Assembly (NCBI GenBank): GCA_007133995.1
Contig: SLLP01000252.1
Location: 1 to 15,162, forward strand
Direction: 5' to 3'
Length of the DNA stretch: 15,162 bases
Source of the DNA: Balneolales bacterium
GTDB lineage: Bacteria > Bacteroidota > Rhodothermia > Balneolales > Natronogracilivirgulaceae
Positions within the stretch are counted from its first letter, which is position 1. Each line of letters starts with the position of its first letter. The translations under genes and the position numbers were made by a program. Below the pieces are notes generated by a model that was not told where the DNA came from, ran no database searches, and saw nothing but the letters and a program-made list of their open reading frames with translations. Positions 7,865-14,761 of this stretch are shown in pieces.

Positions 7865-7979
7865 ATGACATTTCGATGCCTGATGCCTGCATCCAATACC
7901 CGAAATTCTGTTAAGCAGGAAGCATTTATTTGAAATATCAACTCACGGCATCGATCTGGATCAAGGAAACTTGCACATT

Positions 7980-9419
7980 ATGGACAGGAACAGCTCTACA
8001 CCCACTGAAACAAAAAGTGTGGCTTTTTACACATTGGGCTGCAAGCTCAATTTCGCTGAAACCTCCACGCTGAAGCATCACTTTAAAGGGCAAAGTTTTC
8101 CGATTCTCCCTTTTGAGAAGAAGTCGGATGTATACGTCATCAACACCTGCTCTGTCACTCAAGATGCCAACCGCGATTGCCGGAAGGTGGTTCGTCGCGC
8201 ATTGCGGCAGAATCCGGATGCCTACATCGTTGTCACCGGCTGCTATGCACAGCTGGAACCCGACGAGATCGCTTCTATTGAAGGTGTTGATCTCGTTGTG
8301 GGTGCAAAAGAAAAATTCGATATCATGAAACTGGCGGGAAATTTTGAAAAGTGTGACCAGACGATTGTTCATCGCTCGGATGTAAATGAAGCTGTCGATT
8401 TTCATCACGCCTTTTCCTCCAGTGACCGTACCCGTGCCTTTCTGAAAGTTCAGGATGGTTGCGATTACAAATGCAGTTTTTGCACTATACCGCTTGCCCG
8501 CGGCAAGAGCAGAAGTCCATCCATTGCACAAATTCTTGAAAATGCGCAGCAGGTTATTGAAAACGGATATCGTGAAATCGTTCTTACCGGGGTGAATGTC
8601 GGGGATTTTGGAAACAGGACAGACGAAACGCTTTTTGATCTGCTCCGGCAACTGGATCGACTCCCCGGACTTGATCGTATTCGTATCTCATCCATTGAAC
8701 CGAATCTGCTCACCGATGAGATCATTGATTTTGTTGCCGATTCCCATACTGTACAACCTCATTTTCATATTCCTCTGCAAAGCGGCTCGGATGAGATGCT
8801 GAAGCTCATGAAGCGCAGATACCGGACAGATCTCTACAGAAAACGGGTCGAGCGCATTCTGAATCGCATGCCGCACGCCTGTATTGGCGTTGATGTGATT
8901 ACCGGGCATCCGGGAGAGACTGAAAAACGGTTTCAAACAACCATGGAGTTTTTACAGGCACTGCCTGTGGGCTACCTCCACGTTTTCAGCTACTCAGAGC
9001 GTCCCAATACAACTGCTCTCGACATCGGTGGCGATATCTCAAAGCAGGTACGTAAACACAGAACACACAAACTTCGCCGCATCTCCGAACATAAGCGTTT
9101 TGATTTCGATTCATCATTCTTAGGCGACATAAGACCTGTATTGATTGAACAGGAAATGGCGGATGGAAGAATGCCCGGCTGGTCAGATAACTACATCCGT
9201 GTCTCGATACCATACGATGCGAATCTTGTAAATAAGGTTGTCATGTGTAGGCTCGATGACAGAAATCCAGGTGATCCGGTAAAAGGACATATTAAAACGA
9301 ATTATAACTCCACACCTGCAGGTGAAGCAGTAAAATCATCCCGCGAGATGTTGAGATTTTTCAAAAAAAACGGGAAACCGGCTAAAATAAAAGTAATCAA
9401 CACAATTGAACAAAATTGA
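7980..9419 (+). CDS. mtaB: tRNA (N6-threonylcarbamoyladenosine-37 C2) methylthiotransferase
   Basis: Radical-SAM enzyme that adds a methylthio group to t6A at position 37, next to the anticodon. From ATG 7980 the product is 479 residues. The N-terminal UPF0004 domain has the three cysteines of the auxiliary [4Fe-4S] cluster: C21 (TLGCKLNFAE), C57 (INTCSVT) and C88 (VTGCYAQ). The radical-SAM site is C161-x3-C165-x2-C168 (DGCDYKCSFCTIPLARGKSR). A TRAM-like RNA-binding region is near 375-445. The TLGCKxN form of the first motif favours MtaB over MiaB or RimO. A TTG at 7971 would add three residues; AAGGA at 7963-7967 lies 12 nt before the ATG and only 3 nt before the TTG, so the ATG is preferred. 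The stop codon directly abuts the next gene. Confidence 0.93.
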   Translation: MDRNSSTPTETKSVAFYTLGCKLNFAETSTLKHHFKGQSFPILPFEKKSDVYVINTCSVTQDANRDCRKVVRRALRQNPDAYIVVTGCYAQLEPDEIASIEGVDLVVGAKEKFDIMKLAGNFEKCDQTIVHRSDVNEAVDFHHAFSSSDRTRAFLKVQDGCDYKCSFCTIPLARGKSRSPSIAQILENAQQVIENGYREIVLTGVNVGDFGNRTDETLFDLLRQLDRLPGLDRIRISSIEPNLLTDEIIDFVADSHTVQPHFHIPLQSGSDEMLKLMKRRYRTDLYRKRVERILNRMPHACIGVDVITGHPGETEKRFQTTMEFLQALPVGYLHVFSYSERPNTTALDIGGDISKQVRKHRTHKLRRISEHKRFDFDSSFLGDIRPVLIEQEMADGRMPGWSDNYIRVSIPYDANLVNKVVMCRLDDRNPGDPVKGHIKTNYNSTPAGEAVKSSREMLRFFKKNGKPAKIKVINTIEQN

Positions 9420-10190
9420 ATGTCCATGTCTGACAGTTCGGATTATCACAATTTAATTCGTACAGCTAAGGAATTTCTGAGAATGGAAGAGGAGTTGTAC
9501 GGTCGGTTTCACGTGCCTGATATCTCGAATAAAATCAATGATATTTCCGAAAACTTTTCGAGTCCTGAACTTGATACTCAGGATGGAACCAATGCCAAAC
9601 CAGACAGTCAATCCCATCTGCCCGAGTCGGCAAATACACTGGATGAGCTTCTGGACATTTGCCTTATATCTGATGTGCTGCGCACTGACCTGTCCGGCAC
9701 CAGGCTGGTTTTTGGAACCGGCAACCCTGATGCCGATCTCATGCTGATCGGTGAGGCACCGGGATTTCAGGAGGATAAACAGGGTGAACCATTTGTCGGC
9801 AATGCCGGCCAGCTTCTAAACAAGATATTGGCGGCCATATCATTTGAGCGTAAAGACGTCTACATAGCAAATATTCTGAAACACAGACCACCCAACAACA
9901 GAGATCCTCTGCCGCAAGAGCGTGATCGAAGCTTACCCTATCTTTTCCGGCAAATTGAGCTTATCAAACCGAAACTGATCCTGTGCCTGGGAAGAGTCTC
10001 CGCACAAACGCTTCTTGGCACAAACGAACCGATGAAAAAGCTTCGGGGTCGTTTCCATTCATTCCGTGATGGCATCGAATTGATGGCAACGTTTCATCCT
10101 GCCGCACTGCTCCGTAATCCAGCTCTTAAGCGGGATACATGGGAAGATGTACAGATGCTTCGCAAGAAATATGATGAACTGTTCAAGTGA
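9420..10190 (+). CDS. Family 4-like uracil-DNA glycosylase lacking most Fe-S cysteines
   Basis: Removes uracil from DNA to start base-excision repair, by family. The 256-residue product has the catalytic motif GEAPGFQEDKQGEPFVGNAG (111-130) and the second active-site motif ATFHPAALLRNP (223-234, H226). The first ~75 residues are a poorly conserved, acidic/serine-rich N-terminal extension. Canonical family 4 enzymes have four cysteines holding a [4Fe-4S] cluster. Here only C81 remains near the first pair; the positions normally Cys in the KCRPP motif and in the following helix read H155 (LKHRPPNNRDP) and S171. The only other cysteine is C189. The gene starts immediately after the mtaB stop (TGAATG), so the two are probably co-transcribed. 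An ATG at 9426 is an equally possible start. Confidence 0.9.
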   Translation: MSMSDSSDYHNLIRTAKEFLRMEEELYGRFHVPDISNKINDISENFSSPELDTQDGTNAKPDSQSHLPESANTLDELLDICLISDVLRTDLSGTRLVFGTGNPDADLMLIGEAPGFQEDKQGEPFVGNAGQLLNKILAAISFERKDVYIANILKHRPPNNRDPLPQERDRSLPYLFRQIELIKPKLILCLGRVSAQTLLGTNEPMKKLRGRFHSFRDGIELMATFHPAALLRNPALKRDTWEDVQMLRKKYDELFK

Positions 10191-10217
10191 GCCGGCTGAT
10201 ATGATTTTTTTCTTCTG

Positions 10218-10242
10218 ACAGAAGCACTCTTCTGTATTTTTT
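10218..10242 (+). terminator. Probable intrinsic terminator of mtaB-uracil glycosylase unit
   Basis: ACAGAAG (10218-10224) pairs with CTTCTGT (10229-10235) around a CACT loop, giving a 7-bp stem, followed directly by ATTTTTT. It sits 27 nt after the glycosylase stop. A preceding CTTCTG (10212-10217) can pair with the same AGAAG arm instead, which would disrupt the terminator. Confidence 0.6.
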
Positions 10243-10276
10243 GGTACCTTTTATAACTGCCAATTGGGTATCTGTT

Positions 10277-10327
10277 GCGCCGCCAATGCTCATCAGTATT
10301 TTGGCTGGCGCTAGTTCACACTGATGA
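10277..10327 (+). ncRNA. Candidate H-type pseudoknot in the dnaB leader
   Basis: Stem 1 pairs GCGCCGCCAA (10277-10286) with TTGGCTGGCGC (10301-10311), 10 bp, eight of them G-C, with a single bulged T at 10306. Stem 2 pairs TCATCAGT (10290-10297), inside the stem 1 loop, with ACTGATGA (10320-10327), 8 perfect bp. Connecting loops are 3, 3 and 8 nt, which is H-type topology. The structure lies 74 nt before the dnaB start. A second TGATGATA at 10349-10356 could compete for the same loop. If both stems cannot form together they are alternative hairpins. No known riboswitch class is recognised. It may instead be a DNA dyad. Confidence 0.4.
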
Positions 10328-10400
10328 TAAAAACAGGGAAGCGGTCATTGATGATATGTCCCAGCAACCAGTAAATTAGTATGTTGATTGTCAATTAATT

Positions 10401-11954
10401 ATGGTAAATAAACCGCAAGGCAAAGCCGGAAAGACAGATTCAAATGCACTGTTGGAATCCCAGGGACGCATACCCCCTCAGGCCACCGAAATTGAGGAGG
10501 CCATTCTTGGCAGCATGCTGATTGAGGAACAGGCGGCATCTGTTGCCATAGAGATGCTTGAGGCGGAAGATTTCTACAAGCCTGCCCACCGTCACATCTT
10601 TGAAGTTATCTGCAAACTGTACGAACGCGACAATCCGCTGGATCTGCTGACCGTCGAAAACGAGCTTCGGGATCGCGAACTGCTTGACACCATCGGAGGG
10701 AGCAGTTATCTCTCCGAATTGACTCGATCTGTAAGCTCTGCCGCCAATATTGAATACCACTGTCAGATCGTCGCTGAAAAAGCACTCAAAAGACATCTCA
10801 TCCTGGGCTGTTCCGAAATAATTCAGGAAGCGTATGATTCCACAAGCGATTCCTTTGAAGTACTGGACAGTGCGGAGCAACGGATATACGATATTACCAA
10901 TGCCAAAACGCGAGGTGGCAACAAATCACTTGTCGATATTCTGAAACATACAATCTCCTACCTGGAGGAGATTCGAGGGAAAAAACAGGGAATTACCGGC
11001 ATACCTACCGGTCTGGATGTTGATAATATCACTGCGGGGTGGCAAAGAGGTGATTTGATCATTATTGCCGCCCGGCCATCCATGGGAAAGACCGCTTTCA
11101 CATTGACCGTAGCGCGAAATGCGGCACTTCACCCCGATCCTGAAAATAAAGTCCCTGTTGCTATTTTTAGCCTTGAAATGTCGGATCAGGCCCTGGTTCA
11201 GCGATTGTTAACCATGGAAGGACGGGTTGACGCTCAAAAAGCCAGAACCGGAAAACTCGATGATAATGAATTCAAAAAGTTGCTCGAGGCTGCCGGACGT
11301 TTGCACACCGCTCCCATTTTCATTGACGATACGCCTTCCATCAGCATCATGGAGTTGCGCTCAAAATGCCGAAGGCTCAAAAGCGAGCATGACATCGGGT
11401 TGATTATCGTCGACTATATGCAACTGATGACCGGGATGCAGAATGATCGCCAGAACCGTGAACAGGAGATTGCAGGGATATCAAGAGGGCTTAAGGCTCT
11501 GGCCAAGGAAATCAACGTACCGGTTATCGGACTTTCCCAGCTGAGCAGGGCTGTTGAGCAACGTGGCGGAGACAAAAGACCTCAGCTCAGTGATCTTCGG
11601 GAATCCGGATCCATAGAGCAGGATGCGGACGTTGTCTGCTTTCTCTATCGCCCTGAATACTACAAGATCACAACCGATGATCAGGGTAATTCAACCGAAG
11701 GTATCGCCGAACTAATTGTTGGCAAACAAAGAAACGGTCCTGTCGGAACGGTTAGCTTACAATTCATAAAACAATATGCCCGATTCGAAAACCTGTCACG
11801 CGCTTATTCCGAGCCCTCCTATCTGGAATCGGACCATGGAGATTCAACCGGAAAACTGACCGACGGAACTATTGGCAGCAAGTCTTCAGAGGTCAACCGG
11901 GCAAAAAAGACAGGGTTTACTCCTCCGCCTGACGACGAAGATAGTCCCTTTTAA
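10401..11954 (+). CDS. dnaB: Replicative DNA helicase DnaB
   Basis: Hexameric 5'-3' helicase that unwinds DNA at the replication fork. The 517-residue product has the N-terminal helical domain (about 25-130, starting PPQATEIEEAILGSML), a linker (about 170-195), and the RecA-like ATPase: Walker A ARPSMGKTA (224-232), catalytic glutamate E260 in SLEM, Walker B IIVDYMQLM (335-343), SQLSRAVEQR (379-388), and the probable arginine finger R444 in GKQRNGP. There is no intein. The tail after about 467 is low-complexity and ends PPPDDEDSPF, resembling the acidic tip of SSB. No Shine-Dalgarno precedes the ATG; the upstream sequence is AATTAATT. The last 38 nt overlap the convergent glycosyltransferase gene. 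Confidence 0.97.
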   Translation: MVNKPQGKAGKTDSNALLESQGRIPPQATEIEEAILGSMLIEEQAASVAIEMLEAEDFYKPAHRHIFEVICKLYERDNPLDLLTVENELRDRELLDTIGGSSYLSELTRSVSSAANIEYHCQIVAEKALKRHLILGCSEIIQEAYDSTSDSFEVLDSAEQRIYDITNAKTRGGNKSLVDILKHTISYLEEIRGKKQGITGIPTGLDVDNITAGWQRGDLIIIAARPSMGKTAFTLTVARNAALHPDPENKVPVAIFSLEMSDQALVQRLLTMEGRVDAQKARTGKLDDNEFKKLLEAAGRLHTAPIFIDDTPSISIMELRSKCRRLKSEHDIGLIIVDYMQLMTGMQNDRQNREQEIAGISRGLKALAKEINVPVIGLSQLSRAVEQRGGDKRPQLSDLRESGSIEQDADVVCFLYRPEYYKITTDDQGNSTEGIAELIVGKQRNGPVGTVSLQFIKQYARFENLSRAYSEPSYLESDHGDSTGKLTDGTIGSKSSEVNRAKKTGFTPPPDDEDSPF

Positions 11955-13062
11955 TTTCATCAAAAATATCGTCGTATTTCGTGACAATACGGCTCCAGTC
12001 CAGATCCCTGTTTATGGATTGAAGTGTTGGAAGCGGCAGTTTTTTGTGCGCACCATCCAGAAGTTTCTTCATTTTTCGAAACAGGTCGGTTTCATCCTCA
12101 TAGAAAACAGGTCCGTGAAGCAACGGTTGCTGTAGTGTTTTTGGGATAAGTTCCGGGTAGGTGAGACTGCGCGGTAACATCGGATGACATCCGCAATACA
12201 CCGCTTCCATCACAGCCGTGCAAAAAAATTCATGCTGGGAAGTCGAAATCACAAAGTCACCCTTTTGAAGCAAGTTCGAGTACTGCTGATTGTTTTCAAC
12301 GAATCCGTAATGAAGAATCCGACTTCCATACCGCTTCCATGCCTGCTCAAAGAGAGGAGACTGATCGTGTTGATGATCACCGGCGAGGATAAGGTCAAAT
12401 GCGGACTCGGCATCATCCAGCTTGTCAATGACCCGGAAAAATTTTTCCGGATCCTTGTCAAATGACCAGCGTTGATTCCAGACTATGACCGGGCGCTCAT
12501 TCTTGCTTCTGAGCCTTCGCCGATTCACGGCTTCATCAAATACCTTGAGGTCGAGTCCGGGATAGAGCAAATCTGATTTTGCTGCTATCCTTCCGATCGA
12601 CTCGGATTGCTGATAATCGGGGAATTGCGCCAAAAGTCCTGGCAGCGCATCCAAAAAAGATCTTTTATGAAAATCGGAATTAAAAAATACAAAATCCGCG
12701 GCAAGTACACTCAGGTAATTTATATAACAATATGTGATGTCTCTCTCTTCCGATGGTGGTACCGGCTGGGTCAACTGGTTTTCATGCATGTAGAGAATGA
12801 TTGGCACACGGGCAAACCTTGGATTTGTAAGAGCAATGAATGCCGGAAGATTGGTCATGCTGCTGGCAAATACCAGATCAATCGGCTCACTGATTTCATC
12901 GGTTTTTTCAGCAAGCGTAACGGCTCCACCACTCATCCTCCATTTCCAGTGGCTTCCTTTCATGGTCGCCTTGAATATTCTGTGTCTGGAATGAATACTC
13001 AAACCGTCGATGAATGCCCTGTGTGATCCCCCAAGAAAAGGTTCTACCAATAAAATATTCAT
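11917..13062 (-). CDS. DUF3524/GTDC1-type glycosyltransferase, putative tRNA-queuosine mannosyltransferase
   Basis: The 381-residue product is a GT-B fold glycosyltransferase (GT4-like). Its N-terminus, MNILLVEPFLGGSHRAFIDG, is the DUF3524 signature. Further conserved stretches are YMHENQLTQP (91-100), VWNQRWSFDKDPEKFF (194-209) and TSQHEFFCTAVMEAVYCGCH (274-293), which contains the E-x7-E pair E278/E286 of retaining enzymes. Human GTDC1/QTMAN, of the same family, mannosylates queuosine in tRNA-Asp; the substrate of bacterial members is inferred. The start is 8 nt after the nucleotidase stop, so it is probably the last gene of a glgC-nucleotidase-glycosyltransferase operon. Its 3' end overlaps dnaB tail to tail. 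Confidence 0.85.
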   Translation of the reverse strand: MNILLVEPFLGGSHRAFIDGLSIHSRHRIFKATMKGSHWKWRMSGGAVTLAEKTDEISEPIDLVFASSMTNLPAFIALTNPRFARVPIILYMHENQLTQPVPPSEERDITYCYINYLSVLAADFVFFNSDFHKRSFLDALPGLLAQFPDYQQSESIGRIAAKSDLLYPGLDLKVFDEAVNRRRLRSKNERPVIVWNQRWSFDKDPEKFFRVIDKLDDAESAFDLILAGDHQHDQSPLFEQAWKRYGSRILHYGFVENNQQYSNLLQKGDFVISTSQHEFFCTAVMEAVYCGCHPMLPRSLTYPELIPKTLQQPLLHGPVFYEDETDLFRKMKKLLDGAHKKLPLPTLQSINRDLDWSRIVTKYDDIFDEIKRDYLRRQAEE

Positions 13063-13070
13063 TGGCTCAC

Positions 13071-14756
13071 TCAGTATACCAGATGCCAGTTTTCTTCGAA
13101 TACATCTTCATGCTGAATTTCCTCTCTGCTCCTGAGATATTCGAGAATCATATCACCGACAGAACGGTCCACCCTCTCGAGAACGCGGGCATCTTCCAGC
13201 ATGTCAAATCCGCCTCCTCCCTCGGCCCTGTATGAGTTTATGGCGATGGTAAAGATATCATCATACTCGACAGGTTCTCCCGCATATGAGAGCTGAGTGA
13301 CCCGCTGGCCGGGTTCATTCCTCAAATCAAGAACATACTCGACGCCTGCCAACATGTCAAAGTTGAAGCCCGGCCATTCCCTGTTAACAACAGGTCTGCC
13401 CTGATCATCGGTACCGGTCATGTAATACCGTGAAGTATGTTCGAGGAATTCCCGAATTTGAGCGCCACTGATTTCCAGCTTATAGAGCGTGTTGAAATAG
13501 GGATAAAGCAAGGCGATATCGCCTCTGGTCACAGGTCCGGGTCCGAATTCCACAGAGGTATTGAATGCGGCAGCAGCCGAAAGCTGGGCACCTGTCACTT
13601 CTTTCTGGACGGTCTGTATGAGATCGATGACGGGAGTGTCAACTCTGCGCGACCTGCCGGCTGACCATACATCGTCGGTATAAGCTACTGGTTCCGTAAC
13701 AAAATCTACTACGTCCTGATGCGTTTCTTTTGTTATATCTACGATTTCAGGGTGTTCGGGTACACCTGAAACGGGGTGGTTTTTGGTTTCGACATCGGCA
13801 ACGATCACTTCACCGTCATGATTACGTGTTAACCTGAGGCCGGCAACTCCGAGATGAGATGCCCAGCGTCCTGGCTGGATTACTCCGACAGGTTGCCCTT
13901 CAGCCCCGGTAAGCACAACGTCGTCAATGGCACGGTGTGTGTGGCCAAGTACAAGCAAATCAACTCCAGGCACCGTTTCACCCACAGCTCTGCCAAAATT
14001 TTCCTCTCCAATTGTTTCCACTTGATAACTGGTGCTCCCATCCAGACCGGAGTGAGCCAATACGATTACCACATCAGCTCCCTCTTCTTCATTAACCTTA
14101 TTTACAAACCTTTGAGCAGCCTCCACCCCATCACCGAAGTCAAGGATTCCCTCGACTCTGGCGCGATCCCATACAGCTGAGCCCGGAGTTGTCAAACCGA
14201 CCACAGCAACTATAACTCCGGCAAAATCTTTAATTATATAAGGTGGATAGGCCGGCTCGTTCGTCCCATGGTCATAAATATTGGCACCGATAATAGGCGT
14301 TCTGGTCATTTCAATCTGCCTGTTCAGATATTCCAGACCAAAATTGAACTCATGATTGCCCAGAACTACCGCATCAAATTCCATTGAATCCGCTACTTCA
14401 AGAAATGGGAAATGACGCTCTTGGGGATCATGAAGAGCAAAATATTCCGCAAATGGATTTCCCTGCAACCAGTCACCGGCATCTAAAAGCAGATGGTACC
14501 GGTATACAGAACGAATCGAATCAACGAGTGTAGCAACTTTTGACAAGGCATAACGTGGCTTTTCCCGGTCACGATAATAATCCCATGCCCGAACATGTCC
14601 GTGAACATCCGCTGTCGCCATAACTGCAAGGCTAATGGTATCCCCCGGTGACAGTTTTTCTACTCTTTCACTTTCTACAGTACGGTCGCACGAAAAAACT
14701 GAAAACAGCAGTAGTGCCAGCCATGTGAAGCAGGTAAAATTTCTACATTGTATCAT
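13071..14756 (-). CDS. Lipoprotein 5'-nucleotidase / 2',3'-cyclic phosphodiesterase family protein
   Basis: UshA/CpdB-type metallophosphoesterase, likely to hydrolyse extracytoplasmic nucleotides for salvage. The 561-residue product starts with a signal peptide (hydrophobic 10-21) and a probable lipobox VFSC with C23 as the lipidated residue; Phe at -2 is atypical. Metal ligands are visible in order: D50 and H52 (ADVHGH), D92 (LDAGDW), N134-H135 (GNHEFN), H235 (LAHSG), and H272 and H274 (GHTH). The C-terminal 5'-nucleotidase domain (about 370-545) contains YPYFNTLYKLEISG (418-431) and INSYRAEGGGGF (506-517), which forms the substrate pocket. The exact substrate cannot be told from sequence. 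It starts 5 nt after the glgC stop. Confidence 0.92.
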   Translation of the reverse strand: MIQCRNFTCFTWLALLLFSVFSCDRTVESERVEKLSPGDTISLAVMATADVHGHVRAWDYYRDREKPRYALSKVATLVDSIRSVYRYHLLLDAGDWLQGNPFAEYFALHDPQERHFPFLEVADSMEFDAVVLGNHEFNFGLEYLNRQIEMTRTPIIGANIYDHGTNEPAYPPYIIKDFAGVIVAVVGLTTPGSAVWDRARVEGILDFGDGVEAAQRFVNKVNEEEGADVVIVLAHSGLDGSTSYQVETIGEENFGRAVGETVPGVDLLVLGHTHRAIDDVVLTGAEGQPVGVIQPGRWASHLGVAGLRLTRNHDGEVIVADVETKNHPVSGVPEHPEIVDITKETHQDVVDFVTEPVAYTDDVWSAGRSRRVDTPVIDLIQTVQKEVTGAQLSAAAAFNTSVEFGPGPVTRGDIALLYPYFNTLYKLEISGAQIREFLEHTSRYYMTGTDDQGRPVVNREWPGFNFDMLAGVEYVLDLRNEPGQRVTQLSYAGEPVEYDDIFTIAINSYRAEGGGGFDMLEDARVLERVDRSVGDMILEYLRSREEIQHEDVFEENWHLVY

Positions 14757-14761
14757 GTTTT

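Noticed and set aside
7873..7889. Short direct repeat GATGCCTGATGCCTGC
   Set aside because: Two partial copies of 7 nt only; no array or wider pattern.
7938..8651. Open frame of 237 codons on the minus strand inside mtaB
   Set aside because: It is wholly antisense to a clearly conserved gene, has no recognisable domain, and its composition is that of a shadow frame.
10324..10374. 16-codon reading frame in the dnaB leader
   Set aside because: No ribosome binding site and no recognisable peptide; kept only as a note to the pseudoknot.
10191..10400. Possible replication origin near dnaB
   Set aside because: No DnaA boxes (TTATCCACA-like) or AT-rich repeats are seen; dnaB is often away from the origin.
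12607..13026. Open frame of 139 codons on the plus strand inside the glycosyltransferase gene
   Set aside because: Shadow of the conserved minus-strand gene; no family similarity.
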